NCBI GenBank assembly: GCA_020541345.1
Contig: CP045239.1
Span: 868,001 to 932,000 of the forward strand
Direction of reading: 5' to 3'
Origin: Candidatus Ecksteinia adelgidicola
GTDB taxonomy: Bacteria; Pseudomonadota; Gammaproteobacteria; Enterobacterales; Enterobacteriaceae
DNA: 64,000 nucleotides
Below the pieces are notes generated by a model. The model made no database searches. It was not told where the DNA came from and saw only the letters and a list, made by a program, of their open reading frames with translations. Position numbers and translations under genes: made by a program. Of the stretch, positions 44,991 through 59,674 are shown piece after piece (within the stretch, counting starts at the first letter, position 1; every line of letters begins with the position of its first letter).

Positions 44991-47478
44991 AATTACTACA
45001 ATTGATTATTAACTTTTTTTTTAAAAAAAATAAATTATTCTGTTATTTTAATTCACTATATATTGATAGATTATAGATAATATATTTAAAAAATATAATA
45101 TTAATTTTACTTTAAATAAAATAATTTTTAATTTTAAAAATATATATTTAATTTTTATAAATTTTTATTGATATCATATTTAAATAAAGATTAAATTATT
45201 TTCGTAAAAATAAAAATATTAAAATAAAAAAATAAATATAATACTTTATTTTTATAATAATTTTTAAATTATAGAAATATACAAATAATTATTATTTAAT
45301 TTTTATAAATTATTTAAGAAAACTTATACTATATAAGTAAATACTGATATTAATTAGTTTTACTAAACGAGTAATTAACATTGTTTATAAATTATAAAAT
45401 ATATTTCATATTAATTTAATTAAATTTTTTTATTTATTATATTAATCTTTCGATCTTATCTATTTTTTAAAAAAAAATATAAATTTTTAAATTTATAACA
45501 TTTTATATAAAAAATAACTTTTATAAATTTATTAATAACTATGAAAAATTTAAACATATATTTTAAAGATATAATAATTATATATTATTAATTAACATCG
45601 AAATATTTATAGTTTTTATACTTCTTAAGTAAGAAATATTTTTTTTAAAATTAGCATCATTATTAAAATAATTTAATATTTTAATAAAAAATATAAAATA
45701 TAATATTATATATATTAATTAAAAATATTTTATGGTATGTTGTTTTATTCATTCTTATTTTAATATTAAATAAGAAATAATTTTTTATTCATATAATTTA
45801 GTAAATTATAAATAACAAAATAAAATTTATTAATGTTGTAATTAAAATTAAAAAAATATTTTATATTTAAACTGTAGTTTTAAAAACTTTTGTTAATTAT
45901 AACTTTTTTTAAATAATATATAAAACATGTTAAACATTTGATAAATTAAGTATTATTTATTCTATTAAAATTCATCAAGTAATTAATGTTTTTATTTTTA
46001 TATTTTTAATATTGAAGCTTATCGTATAAAAATATTATAATATTTATTGTTTTATACTATGTATTAATAGTATATTCCTACTTATTTTTATCAATTAATT
46101 TTTAACTTAAAATCTGATAAAAATTTTAGAAATAAAACTATAAATAAAATATAAAAATTTTAAAATAATAATTTACAAAAAAAGTTCTTTTTTTAAAAAT
46201 TATTTTATTATTTAATAATATTTTTAATCTAAATATAAAAAAATATTTTCATTAATTTATTATAAAAAATTAATTTACATAAAATATATTATTTAATTTA
46301 TTTATATAGTTTCTATTTTTATTTTACTATTAAACAAACAATATGTATTTATTGTAATAAATTAAAATTTATGTCTATATTATATTATAATTATTTATTA
46401 AAATAAAAAATTAAAATATTGTACTATTTGATTTTCTATATTTTATAAATTATTTTTGTTGTGAAATCTTAATTAAAATTAATAGAATTATTTAAAATAA
46501 ACATATGATGATATAAAAGTATTATTAATTAATATTAAATTATTCTTTATGATTAATATAATAAAATACTTGATTTTTTTTATTATAAATTAATGATAAA
46601 ATAAAAATATTTTTATGATTATATTTAATCATATAATAAGGTTTAACCTAATAAAAATAAATTTAAATTTAAATTAAAAATAATTTTATTAAATAAATAT
46701 TTTATTAATATTAAAATATAGTATTTTACTATATTAATAAACAGTTTTTATAAAAAAATATGTACAGAGATATATAAAAACATTCATAATATTGCATATC
46801 ATTAATTTAAAATTATTTATTTAACTTTAAAAAATTTTAATAAAAAAATTTTTTATATGTTATAAAAAATAATTTTAAAATAAGAATGTTTTAATTAATG
46901 TACGTAATATAATATTATAAGATATATAATTACGTATTTATAAATATTAAAATAATTATTTTTATATTATTAATAAAAAAATTAATAAATAACTGATTTA
47001 TCTTTTATAAAAAAATACATAAATATAAAAAAGATCTCAAAAAGTTTTATTTTAACAAAATAACTTTTAATATCATGAAAATTTTCAATTTAGTATATAT
47101 TTATATTATAATTATTATTTAATTATTATAATATAAAAATTATTTATATTAATAAAAAAACGAAATACTTTTTTTATAAATTAATTTTATAAATAAGTAT
47201 CTTATAACTAATATATTTTTATAAAATAAACATATATAAATCATAATAAAAATTTTTTATTATAGTTTTCTATATAAATACATTATTGTTAATAAAATAA
47301 TTTAAATTTTTAATTTGAAACGTTAATCTTTAAAACTTATTATCTTTAATATTATTTGGTCTAATTTAGAATGCATAAAATGCAGCTTTAAAAACTTAAT
47401 TTTATATATTAACAATTAATATTAACCTGTGTTTTAAAATATTATGAATATCATAAATATTTTATTATAACTATATAA

Positions 47479-48273
<795 letters not shown>

Positions 48274-48280
48274 TTTTTAA

Positions 48281-48556
<276 letters not shown>

Positions 48557-48611
48557 AATATTTATCTATAACAAAAATACATTGATTAACTTTTAAAAGA
48601 GATATTTTACT

Positions 48612-49082
48612 GTGAATCTGAATGCAACAATCTTTGGTCAAGCTATCACATTTTTTTTATTTGTTTGGTTTTGCATGAAGTACGTTTGGCCACCTATTAT
48701 TGACACTATTAAAAAACGTCAAAAAGAAATTTCTGACTCTCTTGCTTTAGCAGAACGTGCGAAAAAAGATTTAGAAATAGCGAAAATTAATGCAACTAAC
48801 TGTATAGAATCTGCTCAAAAACAAGCTAAAAAACTTCTTGAGAAAATTAATACATACAATATAGAAATGATAAATCAAGCAAAAATGATAGCTATAGAAG
48901 AGCATAATAGAATCATAAAACAAGCACAAGATAAAATAGAAGATGAGCGTAAACGTGCTAGCGAAATATTACGTCAACAAATTTCACAGTTAGTGATTAC
49001 TGCTACAGAAAAAGTAATTGAACATTCTATAGATAAAAAGATTAATCGTGAAATCATTGACAAATTAATTTCTAAATTATAA
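48612..49082 (+). CDS. atpF: ATP synthase Fo subunit b
   Basis: Peripheral stator. It has 156 residues, the same as E. coli: one N-terminal membrane helix (about 5-25) and a long charged dimerising helix to the C-terminus. The start is GTG (MNLNATIFGQ) with AAAGAG upstream; no ATG in the vicinity gives the family N-terminus. Confidence 0.97.
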   Translation: MNLNATIFGQAITFFLFVWFCMKYVWPPIIDTIKKRQKEISDSLALAERAKKDLEIAKINATNCIESAQKQAKKLLEKINTYNIEMINQAKMIAIEEHNRIIKQAQDKIEDERKRASEILRQQISQLVITATEKVIEHSIDKKINREIIDKLISKL

Positions 49083-49095
49083 AAAAGGAAAGCTA

Positions 49096-49629
49096 ATGTA
49101 TAAATTGTTTAGTATAGCTCGTCCTTATTCTAGAGCAGCTTTTATTTTTGCTCTTGAACATAAAAAAATAAAACATTGGCAATCAATGCTTGAATATTTA
49201 TCTTTTATTAGTAAAAATAAAAAAATTACTCAATTAATATCTAGAAAAGTTTCACCAAAAATTCTCTTTAAAATATTTTCTTCGATTTGTTATAATACAC
49301 TTGATCAATATGGTAAAAACTTTGTTTATATTATGGCACAAAATAAACGTTTATGCATTTTTCCTATAGTACTTCAACAATTTGTTGAATTACGTGCGAC
49401 TTTAGAATCTAAAATTAACATTAATATAACTTCTTCATTTAGATTAAATAAAATACAAAAAAATAAAATAATATCTTTAATAGAAGCGCGGATTTTAAAA
49501 AAGATTATATTAAAATGTAAAATTGATAAATCTATATTAGGTGGCATTATTATTCACATTAACAACATAGTAATTGATGGAAGCATTCGATCTCGCCTTG
49601 ATCATCTAACAGATATCTTAAAATCTTAA
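49096..49629 (+). CDS. atpH: ATP synthase F1 subunit delta
   Basis: Links the stator b-dimer to the top of the alpha/beta hexamer. It has 177 residues, as in E. coli. The N-terminal helical bundle starts [13 protein letters not shown], and the C-terminal segment [29 protein letters not shown] is the family signature. The middle is unusually lysine- and isoleucine-rich, following base composition. AAGGAAAG lies before the ATG, 13 bp after atpF. Confidence 0.96.
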   Translation: MYKLFSIARPYSRAAFIFALEHKKIKHWQSMLEYLSFISKNKKITQLISRKVSPKILFKIFSSICYNTLDQYGKNFVYIMAQNKRLCIFPIVLQQFVELRATLESKININITSSFRLNKIQKNKIISLIEARILKKIILKCKIDKSILGGIIIHINNIVIDGSIRSRLDHLTDILKS

Positions 49630-49642
49630 GGAAAAAAGATAT

Positions 49643-51190
49643 ATGCAACTAAATTCAATTGAAATTAGTACACTTATTAAAAAACAAATTGAACAATTAA
49701 CTAGTCTAAAGCCTGAATCTTATCATGAAGGAACTATTATTTCTGTTAGTGACGGAATAATATGTATACATGGATTATCTAATGTAATGCAAGGCGAACT
49801 CATTATATTACCAGATACTAAACGTCATGCAATAGCATTGAATTTAGAGCGTGATTCTGTAAGTGCTGTAGTTATAGGTGAATATACGGATTTAACTGAA
49901 GGAATGACAGTAAGATGTACTGGTCGTATTCTAGATGTTCCAGTAGGAAGAGGCTTACTTGGTCGTATTGTAAACGCTTTGGGTATTTCGATTGATGGCA
50001 AAGGTTTAATTAAAAATGATGGGTTTTCTCCAGTAGAAACTGAAGCTCCTGGTGTTATCGATCGACAATCTGTTAGTCAATCACTTCAAACTGGTTATAA
50101 ATCTATTGATATAATGATTCCTATTGGTCGTGGACAACGAGAATTAATTATTGGTGATCGACAAACTGGAAAAACTTCATTAGTTATTGATACAATTATT
50201 AATCAACGTAATTCTAATATTAAATCTATTTATGTTGCTATTGGTCAAAAAGCATCTAATGTTCTCAACGTAGTCAATACACTAAAAAAATATAATGCAT
50301 TTAAAAATACCATTATTGTAGTCGCTACTGCATCTGAATCTGCTTCATTGCAATATCTTGCACCTTATTCTGGTTGTACAATGGGTGAATATTTTCGTAA
50401 TCGAGGTGAAGATGCATTAATTATATATGATGATTTATCAAAACACGCTGTTGCTTATCGTCAAATCTCTTTATTACTTCGCCGTCCACCAGGGCGAGAA
50501 GCTTATCCAGGAGATGTATTTTATCTTCATTCTCGTTTATTAGAACGAGCTGCTCGTGTTAATGTCCAGTATGTTGAAACCTTTACTAAAGGTGCGATCA
50601 AAGGTAAAACAGGTTCACTAACTGCTTTACCTATCATTGAAACACAAGCAGGTGACGTTTCTTCATTTGTTCCCACTAATGTTATTTCGATTACTGATGG
50701 TCAAATATTTTTAGAATCTAATTTATTTAATGCAGGGATTCGTCCTGCAATTAATCCAGGAATTTCTGTATCTAGAGTAGGAAATGCAGCTCAAGATAAA
50801 ATTATAAGAAAACTTTCTGGAGGTATCCGAGCTTCTTTAGCACAATATCGTGAGTTAGCAGCATTTTCTCAATTTTCTTCAGATTTAGATCATGCGACTT
50901 GCCAACAATTAAATCACGGTCAGAAAGTTACTGAATTACTTAAACAAAAACAATATTCGCCAATGTCAATTGCACAACAGTTTTTAGTACTATTTGCTGT
51001 AGAAAATGGTTATCTCAATGATGTTCCAGTTGATAAAGTAACACTCTTTGAAAATTTACTAATTTCTTATTCAAATTATAAATATCCTAAATTTTTAGAA
51101 CAAATAAACACAATAGGTATATTAAATAATGAAATTGAAGTTACTTTAAAAAATATTCTTGATACTTTTAAAAAAAATCAATTTTGGTAA
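49643..51190 (+). CDS. atpA: ATP synthase F1 subunit alpha
   Basis: Non-catalytic nucleotide-binding subunit that completes the catalytic sites of beta. It has 515 residues (513 in E. coli). N-terminal barrel, P-loop GDRQTGKT at 171-178, the [21 protein letters not shown] block, and the arginine finger in [14 protein letters not shown] are all present. AAGGA before the ATG, 13 bp after atpH. Confidence 0.98.
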   Translation: MQLNSIEISTLIKKQIEQLTSLKPESYHEGTIISVSDGIICIHGLSNVMQGELIILPDTKRHAIALNLERDSVSAVVIGEYTDLTEGMTVRCTGRILDVPVGRGLLGRIVNALGISIDGKGLIKNDGFSPVETEAPGVIDRQSVSQSLQTGYKSIDIMIPIGRGQRELIIGDRQTGKTSLVIDTIINQRNSNIKSIYVAIGQKASNVLNVVNTLKKYNAFKNTIIVVATASESASLQYLAPYSGCTMGEYFRNRGEDALIIYDDLSKHAVAYRQISLLLRRPPGREAYPGDVFYLHSRLLERAARVNVQYVETFTKGAIKGKTGSLTALPIIETQAGDVSSFVPTNVISITDGQIFLESNLFNAGIRPAINPGISVSRVGNAAQDKIIRKLSGGIRASLAQYRELAAFSQFSSDLDHATCQQLNHGQKVTELLKQKQYSPMSIAQQFLVLFAVENGYLNDVPVDKVTLFENLLISYSNYKYPKFLEQINTIGILNNEIEVTLKNILDTFKKNQFW

Positions 51191-51255
51191 TATAAAAAAG
51201 ATAAATTAACTTAAAAACAATTAATCCTTTTATTTATGCTAAAAAGAAGAGAAAG

Positions 51256-52119
51256 ATGCCTAATTCAAAAGAAATACATAGCAAAATTGGAATTGTAAAA
51301 AATGCACAGAAAATTACAAAAGCTATGGAAATGATCGCTACTTTCAAAATGAAAAAATCAAAAGAACATATGATAGCTGGTCGCCATTATATAAAATTTA
51401 TAAGTAAAGTTATCAGTAATATTGTATCAAGAAATCAACAATATATGAATCCATATCTTAAAAAAAGAAATATCTATCATGTCGGATATTTAGTAATATC
51501 TACTGACCACGGTCTTTGTGGATGCTTAAATATCAATCTTTTTAAAAAGATACTTATAGAAATAGAATATTGGTCTCAAAAAAACGTTAAAGTTCATTTA
51601 GCTCTTATTGGAGCTAAAGCTGTTTCTTTTTTTTCTTCTATAAATAATCATATTATTGAACAAATTACTCATATAGGCGATAAACCATCTTTATTAAGTA
51701 TTAGTAAGTTAATAACAGTTATGCTTAAAGCCTATAATGATCATCGAATAGATAAATTATATGTTTCTAGTAATAAATTCATTAGTTCTTTGGTTCAAAA
51801 ACCATGTATTGTTCAATTATTACCGTTATTAAATATTAATTGTCAAGAATTAAAAAAAACACCTTGGGATTATATTTATGAACCTAATTCAAAAATTATA
51901 TTAGATATTGTGATTCACCGTTATCTTAAATCGAACATATATCAAAATATTGTAGAAAATATAGCTAGCGAACAAGCTGCACGCATGGTTGCAATGAAAG
52001 CTGCAACTGACAATGGTAGTCATTTAATAAAAGATCTAAAATTAGTATATAATAAAACTCGTCAAACTAACATTACTCAAGAAATTACTGAAATTATTAC
52101 AGGTACCTCTATAGTTTAA
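51256..52119 (+). CDS. atpG: ATP synthase F1 subunit gamma
   Basis: Central rotating shaft. It has 287 residues as in E. coli. The N-terminal helix (KIGIVKNAQKITKAMEMIATFKMKK) and the C-terminal helix with SEQAARMVAMKAATDN, which together form the coiled coil, are conserved; the Rossmann-like middle keeps STDHGLCGCLN. The 99-bp gap to atpD contains a 6-bp inverted repeat (TCAGAT/ATCTGA), too short to call a terminator. Confidence 0.97.
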   Translation: MPNSKEIHSKIGIVKNAQKITKAMEMIATFKMKKSKEHMIAGRHYIKFISKVISNIVSRNQQYMNPYLKKRNIYHVGYLVISTDHGLCGCLNINLFKKILIEIEYWSQKNVKVHLALIGAKAVSFFSSINNHIIEQITHIGDKPSLLSISKLITVMLKAYNDHRIDKLYVSSNKFISSLVQKPCIVQLLPLLNINCQELKKTPWDYIYEPNSKIILDIVIHRYLKSNIYQNIVENIASEQAARMVAMKAATDNGSHLIKDLKLVYNKTRQTNITQEITEIITGTSIV

Positions 52120-52197
52120 TGAAGTTTTTTTATTGAGTTGTTCAGATCATCAGTAAGAAATCTGATAAAATAGTGATAATTTTAATTGTAAAAATAA

Positions 52198-53610
<1,413 letters not shown>

Positions 53611-53621
53611 AAGAGTATAAT

Positions 53622-54035
53622 ATGATAACAATTTGTTATTTAAATATAGTAAGCATAAAAAAAAAAATCTTTTCTGGCTTAGTATATAATATTCAAGTAA
53701 TAGGAAGTGAAGGCGGATTAGGTATATTTCCTGGGCATACACCTCTTCTCACTACTATCAAGCCTAGCGCAATACATATTATTAAAGAAAATAATCAAGA
53801 AGAATTAATGTATCTATCAAATAGCATTCTTGAAGTACAACCTAGTGAACTAACGATCTTAACTGATACTGCAATCCTAAGTTCTAATCTCGATCAAGAA
53901 AGAGCAATTAAAGCTAAACGTAAAGCGGAAGAAAACATACGTAGATCTCATAATAACATAGAGTATATTCAAGCACGTACTAAACTTGAAAAAGAAATTG
54001 CAAAACTACATGTTATTAATCTAATAAAAAAATAA
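53622..54035 (+). CDS. atpC: ATP synthase F1 subunit epsilon
   Basis: Couples rotation to the c-ring and can inhibit ATP hydrolysis. From ATG at 53622 ([11 protein letters not shown]) it has 137 residues, near the E. coli 139; an in-frame ATG at 53601 overlaps atpD and adds seven unlikely residues. The beta-sandwich keeps [17 protein letters not shown], and the C-terminal helices keep AKRKAEENI. An A11 run (53657-53667) is in frame in the DNA ([10 protein letters not shown]) but is a likely slippage site. Last gene of the operon. Confidence 0.96.
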   Translation: MITICYLNIVSIKKKIFSGLVYNIQVIGSEGGLGIFPGHTPLLTTIKPSAIHIIKENNQEELMYLSNSILEVQPSELTILTDTAILSSNLDQERAIKAKRKAEENIRRSHNNIEYIQARTKLEKEIAKLHVINLIKK

Positions 54036-54073
54036 TGTAATATTTTACAGTATAAGATCTATATAAAAATGTT

Positions 54074-54117
54074 TTTAATGTAAAGTAATTATTGCTTATT
54101 GTACATTAAAGTTTTTT
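54074..54117 (+). terminator. Terminator after the atp operon
   Basis: TTTAATGTA (54074-54082) pairs with TACATTAAA (54102-54110), then g and six T. It lies 39 bp past the atpC stop. The stem is almost all A/T with a 19-base loop, so termination may be partial. Confidence 0.55.
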
Positions 54118-54289
54118 ACATTCATAATAAAATAAATATTTATTAGAAATAATCTTTATGAACAAAGAAAAAAATTTATTCTTATGATATAAGATGTTTA
54201 ATTATTTAACATTAATATAAGAAGATATAGCATTTTCGTTACTAAACATTTTTACTTTTATTTATAAAAATATAAATATTGGATTTTTT

Positions 54290-55663
54290 ATGTATAATAA
54301 TAAAAAAAGCATTGTCATTCTTGCTGCAGGAAAAGGAAAACGAATGAATTCTGATCTTCCAAAGATATTACATCTATTGGGAGGAAAACCAATGGTTCAA
54401 TATGTTATTGATACTGCAATAAAATTAAACGCAAAAAACATTCATTTTGTATACAATTTTAATTCTGATCTTTTAAAGAATATTTCTTTTCATAACAAAT
54501 TAAATTTAATTTTACAAATTAAACAATTAGGTACTGGACATGCAATAAAAAAAGTAGCACCATATTTTTCTGATGATGAAGATATATTAATATTATATGG
54601 AGATGTTCCATTAATTTCTATTGAAACTTTAACTTTGTTGCTATTAAAAAAACCTCAAGGAGGGATCAGCCTACTAACAGTAAAATTAAATAATCCAAGT
54701 GATTATGGACGAGTTATAAGAAAAAATAACAAAATAGTAAAAATTATTGAACAAAGAGATATTAATAAAACACATGTTAAAATAAAAGAAATCAACACTG
54801 GAATTTTAGTAGCAAATGGACAAGATTTAAAACGTTGGGTAAATATGATAAATAACAACAATGCACAAAGAGAATATTACATTACAGATATTATAGCATT
54901 AGCTCATAAAGAAGGAAAAAAAATAAAATCCATACGACCAAGATTTTTAAATGAAATTAAAGGTGTGAATAATCAATTACAATTAGCACAGTTAGAACGA
55001 GAGTTTCAATTAAAACAATCTAAAAAATTACTTCTATCTGGAGTTATGTTGTTAGATCCTAAACGCTTCGATCTACGTGGAGAATTAATTCATGGCCACG
55101 ACATATCTATTGATACTAATGTTATTTTAGAAGGTACTATCAAAATTGGTCATCGTGTAAAAATTGGTACCGGTTGTGTATTAAAAAATTGCACAATTGG
55201 TGATGATTGTAACATTCATTCATATAGTATATTAGAAAGTACAATAGTTGATTCTAATTGCAGTATTGGCCCTTTTGCTAGAATACGATCTGGAACAACA
55301 TTAGCTAATAATGTTCATATTGGTAATTTTGTAGAAATAAAAAAAACACAATTTGGAAAAAATTCTAAAGCAAGTCATTTAAGCTATTTAGGTGATGCAG
55401 AAATCGGTGATAATGTTAATATTGGTGCTGGTAGTATTACTTGTAACTATGATGGAGCTAATAAATATAAAACTATTATTGGAGATGGGGTTTTTGTTGG
55501 TTCTGATAGTCAATTAATAGCACCGATTTCTATTGGTAAAAATTCTACAATCGCTGCTGGAACAACTGTGACTACTGATGTTTTTGAAAACGAATTAGTA
55601 CTAAGCCGAATAAAACAAAAACACATTCATAATTGGTCACGTCCTATGAAACATAATAAATAA
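54290..55663 (+). CDS. glmU: Bifunctional GlcN-1-P acetyltransferase / GlcNAc-1-P uridyltransferase
   Basis: Makes UDP-GlcNAc, the substrate of LpxA and of peptidoglycan synthesis. It has 457 residues (456 in E. coli). N-terminal uridyltransferase domain (1-228) begins [15 protein letters not shown] with Lys25; a linker helix follows; the C-terminal left-handed beta-helix (about 250-457) holds the acetyltransferase site with [12 protein letters not shown] and [10 protein letters not shown]. It precedes glmS as in enterobacteria and lies 254 bp after atpC. Confidence 0.97.
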   Translation: MYNNKKSIVILAAGKGKRMNSDLPKILHLLGGKPMVQYVIDTAIKLNAKNIHFVYNFNSDLLKNISFHNKLNLILQIKQLGTGHAIKKVAPYFSDDEDILILYGDVPLISIETLTLLLLKKPQGGISLLTVKLNNPSDYGRVIRKNNKIVKIIEQRDINKTHVKIKEINTGILVANGQDLKRWVNMINNNNAQREYYITDIIALAHKEGKKIKSIRPRFLNEIKGVNNQLQLAQLEREFQLKQSKKLLLSGVMLLDPKRFDLRGELIHGHDISIDTNVILEGTIKIGHRVKIGTGCVLKNCTIGDDCNIHSYSILESTIVDSNCSIGPFARIRSGTTLANNVHIGNFVEIKKTQFGKNSKASHLSYLGDAEIGDNVNIGAGSITCNYDGANKYKTIIGDGVFVGSDSQLIAPISIGKNSTIAAGTTVTTDVFENELVLSRIKQKHIHNWSRPMKHNK

Positions 55664-55766
55664 TATATTTTATATTCTGTTTTAGTAACATATATATTAA
55701 ATTAGAATATTTCAAATATCTAAACTATATAAAACATTTCTTAAACATTCAATAGGAATATCCTTA

Positions 55767-57596
55767 ATGTGTGGAATCATAGCTGCAGTAGCACAACGAG
55801 ATATCAAAAAAATTTTATTAGAAGGATTACGTCGTCTTGAATATCGAGGTTATGATTCTGCTGGATTAGTTCTTGTCAATATTTCGGGTAAAGCGAAACG
55901 TTTTCGCTGTGTTGGAAAAGTAAATGAATTAATTAAATTAATAAAAAAAAACAAACCTCAAGGTTATTATGGAATAGCTCATACCCGATGGGCAACACAT
56001 GGTACACCTACAAAAATTAATGCACATCCACATATTTCTGAATATATTTCTGTAGTGCATAATGGTATTATTGAAAATTATGAATCTCTTCGTGTATTAC
56101 TTATTAAACGTGGTTATTATTTTCAATCTGAAACTGATACTGAAGTTATTGCTCATTTAGTACATTGGGAAAAAAAACAAAATAGTACTCTAGTAGAAAG
56201 TATTAAAAAAGTTGTTTCTCAATTAGATGGCACCTATAGTATAGTAATAATGGATTGTCGTAATCCGACCGAACTCATAGGAGTATGTTCTGGTAGTCCT
56301 TTAATTATTGGACTTGGTGTTGGAGAAAATTTTATTGCTTCAGATCAGTTAGCATTATTAACAGTTACTAGCCGTTTTATCTTTTTAGAAGAAGGTGATT
56401 TAATAAAAATAACTTGTCATACTGTTGATATTTTTAATATAAAAGGAAAATTAATTAAACGTCCAGAAATAAAAATATACGAAAAACATGATGCTATAGA
56501 CAAAGGTTTTTATAAACATTACATGAAGAAAGAAATTTATGAACAACCGATAACTTTAAAAAATACTTTAGAAGGGCGATTAAACAATAGAAATATTAAT
56601 TTAAATGAACTTGACGCATATACTGATAAAACATTCTTAAAAGTACAACATATACAAATTGTTGCTTGCGGTACTTCTTATCACTCTGGCATGGTAGGAC
56701 GTTATTGGTTTGAAGCATTATCTGGAATACCTTGTAGTGTTGAGACTGCTTCAGAATTTCGATATAGACAAATAGCAAAACGTCAAGGTAATATAATTAT
56801 TACATTGTCACAATCTGGTGAAACTGCTGATACATTAGCTGCACTCCGTTTATCTAAAAAATTAGGCTATCTATGTTCAGTTACAATATGTAATGTTACT
56901 AATTCTTCTTTAGTGAGAGAATCAGATCTATCTTTAATGATTAGAGCGGGTACTGAAATTGGTGTAGCGTCTACAAAAACTTTTACTTCTCAACTTGTAG
57001 TTCTACTAATGTTTGTTATTCATATTAGTCGTTTGCATGGCATGAAAAAACAGGTAGAACATAACATTGTTCGTGCTTTAAAAACTCTTCCAACACATAT
57101 TAAACAAATTTTATCTATGGATAAAAACATTGAAATTTTATCAAAAAATTTTTATAATAAAAATAATGCATTATTTCTTGGTCGTGGTAATCAATATCCT
57201 ATTGCTATGGAAGGAGCATTAAAGTTAAAAGAAATTTCGTACATTCATGCCGAAGCTTATCCAGCTGGTGAGTTAAAACATGGTCCATTAGCTTTGATTG
57301 ATATTCATATGCCAATTATTATTTTAGCACCAAAAAACTATTTATTAAAAAAATTGAAATCAAATATTGAAGAAGTGTATGCACGAGGAGGACAATTATA
57401 TATATTCGCTGATGAAAATGCTGGTTTTGTTAATAGTGATAGAATAACTATTATTCCATTACCACATGTTGAAGAAATTATAACACCTATTCTTTATACT
57501 ATTCCATTGCAAATATTATCATATTACGTAGGAATAATTAAAGGAACTGATATTGATCGGCCACGTAATTTAGCAAAATCAGTAACTGTTGAATAA
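55767..57596 (+). CDS. glmS: Glucosamine-6-phosphate synthase (isomerising)
   Basis: Converts fructose 6-phosphate and glutamine to GlcN-6-P, the committed step to UDP-GlcNAc. It has 609 residues, as in E. coli. The N-terminal amidotransferase domain begins with the catalytic cysteine after Met (MCGIIAAV) and carries HTRWATHG. Two SIS domains follow (SCGTSYHS-like [22 protein letters not shown]), and the C-terminus LAKSVTVE is typical. AGGAA before the ATG. In E. coli GlmS synthesis is controlled by small RNA GlmZ; no pairing site is obvious here. Confidence 0.97.
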   Translation: MCGIIAAVAQRDIKKILLEGLRRLEYRGYDSAGLVLVNISGKAKRFRCVGKVNELIKLIKKNKPQGYYGIAHTRWATHGTPTKINAHPHISEYISVVHNGIIENYESLRVLLIKRGYYFQSETDTEVIAHLVHWEKKQNSTLVESIKKVVSQLDGTYSIVIMDCRNPTELIGVCSGSPLIIGLGVGENFIASDQLALLTVTSRFIFLEEGDLIKITCHTVDIFNIKGKLIKRPEIKIYEKHDAIDKGFYKHYMKKEIYEQPITLKNTLEGRLNNRNINLNELDAYTDKTFLKVQHIQIVACGTSYHSGMVGRYWFEALSGIPCSVETASEFRYRQIAKRQGNIIITLSQSGETADTLAALRLSKKLGYLCSVTICNVTNSSLVRESDLSLMIRAGTEIGVASTKTFTSQLVVLLMFVIHISRLHGMKKQVEHNIVRALKTLPTHIKQILSMDKNIEILSKNFYNKNNALFLGRGNQYPIAMEGALKLKEISYIHAEAYPAGELKHGPLALIDIHMPIIILAPKNYLLKKLKSNIEEVYARGGQLYIFADENAGFVNSDRITIIPLPHVEEIITPILYTIPLQILSYYVGIIKGTDIDRPRNLAKSVTVE

Positions 57597-58559
57597 GATA
57601 ATTAACTTAATTTATCATTAATTTTTATTGTTATATATTTGATTTAAAACTCATTAATATTAAAATTGTCTAATATATATTTTTTATATCTTAATTTCTT
57701 GTGCTAGTTACATAAAATTAACCATATAATATTATTATCTGTTATTGTATATTTTTTTTTAAAAGATAAAAATTAATTTTATACTACATTTACCTTTATG
57801 GTTATATTATATTTTATTCAATATGTATAGAATAATATTTTACACACTAGGAATTAATAAAAAATAAAAATATATAAACATTAATTAAACAATATTAAAA
57901 TTATTTATAAATGTAAATACAATATTTGTCATGATTTGAAAAACTTAAAATAAATAGTAAAAAGTTTATTTAAAATATAAATTTATATTTTTTAAAATAA
58001 TTATAGTCTGATCTATTAATTTATAATGACGTTTTTATAAAGTTTACATGTATGATAAATAGTTTATTGTACTAAGTAAATTATAAAAAATTTTTTAACA
58101 AAGTAATTTTAGACAAGTAATACGTCACTTTTTAAAGTATTTACTTGATTATTAACTTTCTGTATTTCTTACATAAAAATATCAAATTTTTTATGTAATG
58201 ATGTAAATATATTTGATAATGTAAATATAATAAATAATACTTGTAATCAATTCAACATTTAAAATATTTGTATAAGTGAATACATAATGTTATATTTTAA
58301 TAACACAAAAAATTAGATGATATTTAAATTTTTTATATTTTTATAAACTGTAAGATAGATAATATATATTGATTTTAAAAAATAGCAATGATTTAATTTT
58401 AATATTTTTAATATTACAATTATACTTATAAAATTATAGTAAAAACGTATTTTGTTGATAAATAAAATTGAAAATAAACGATATTTTAACATAATACTTT
58501 AATTTTATTATGTTATTATTTTATTAACAATAAAATATATACTTTATATAACTGTATAA
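57597..58559. other. 0.96-kb spacer between glmS and bamE
   Basis: No frame, RNA or remnant recognised; the genes converge here. pst genes, which follow glmS in E. coli, leave no trace. Confidence 0.5.
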
Positions 58560-58889
58560 TTAAGATGATTTTTTGTTAATTTTAATTAATACATCGAAAT
58601 TGTTAAATGTTAAACTCAATGTTTGTTGACGCACTTTTTTACGATAAAGTTGTTGACGACATATATAAAACCATGTTTGTGTACCAAATAAATCTTTTAA
58701 CATTGGTGTACCTAATATATGTAAAACTTCTTTTTTCGTCATTCCTTTTTTAATTTTTTTTATATCTGTTGATGTTAAGTAATTACCTTGATCAATATTA
58801 GGTTGATATACTATTTGATTTAAAGAAGAACAGCTAGTTGTTAATAATAAAAAAAGTATAGTTACAACAATTATTTTTTTATGATACAT
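58560..58889 (-). CDS. bamE: Outer-membrane assembly lipoprotein BamE
   Basis: Small lipoprotein of the BAM complex. It has 109 residues. A lipoprotein signal peptide ends in the lipobox TTSC (Cys20), followed by SSLNQIVYQPNIDQGNYLT and the KKGMTKKEV and LGTPMLKDLFGTQTWFYICRQQ signature. AAGGA precedes the ATG. In E. coli it neighbours recN; here it stands alone. With bamA it shows that at least part of the BAM complex is kept. Confidence 0.95.
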   Translation of the reverse strand: MYHKKIIVVTILFLLLTTSCSSLNQIVYQPNIDQGNYLTSTDIKKIKKGMTKKEVLHILGTPMLKDLFGTQTWFYICRQQLYRKKVRQQTLSLTFNNFDVLIKINKKSS

Positions 58890-59674
58890 AATAATGCTAT
58901 CCTTATAGTTATATCATTACTATAAAAAATATTTTTGTAGCAATAAAATTTATTCTTGTATTTATTTAATATTGTCGTTTAAGTTTATGTTTATTAGTTA
59001 CAAATTTTTTTAATTAAATTTTTTATAATTAAAAATTTTTAAATAAAAATTTTTAAATAAAAATTAAATAAATTATATATTTGTATAATTTATTTAATTT
59101 AACAAAATAATAAATGAAAATATATTATTTTACAAAAACATTTAACTTAAAAATAAAAAATAAATATTATACATTAATAATGTTAGTAATAAAAATTCTT
59201 AAAAAATATTGTTTTTTATATTATTTCATTACTTAATTAATATTATTTTTTATGATTTTAATATGAATATATGATTTAAGTATTCTTAATATTTATTTTT
59301 TTTATTTTCTTTTAAAAATTCTTAAATTATATATTTTATCATTTTAATAATATATAAACATTATTATAAAAAATAAAATAACATCAACATTATTTTTCTA
59401 AAATATTAATGTTATAATAAATACAAATATTAAAAATATATTGTATTACAAAAACTATATAGTAATCATTCATAAAATATTTTTCTATATAAAAAAAATA
59501 AAATTATTAATCAATACATTCTATAAAATATTTTATTTTTAAATTAAACTAGTTAACTAATATATAAAAATTTTAAAAAATATAAAATAAAGATATAAAT
59601 ATTAAAAAATTATTTATAAAATAATAATTTTTTATCTTAAGCATTTAAAATATTATTAATGTATTTTAAATATG
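58890..59674. other. 0.78-kb spacer between bamE and accC
   Basis: A/T-rich with short repeats (AAAATTTTTAAATA twice near 59030-59065). It holds the bamE promoter region and the end of the acc transcript. Nothing else is visible. Confidence 0.5.
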
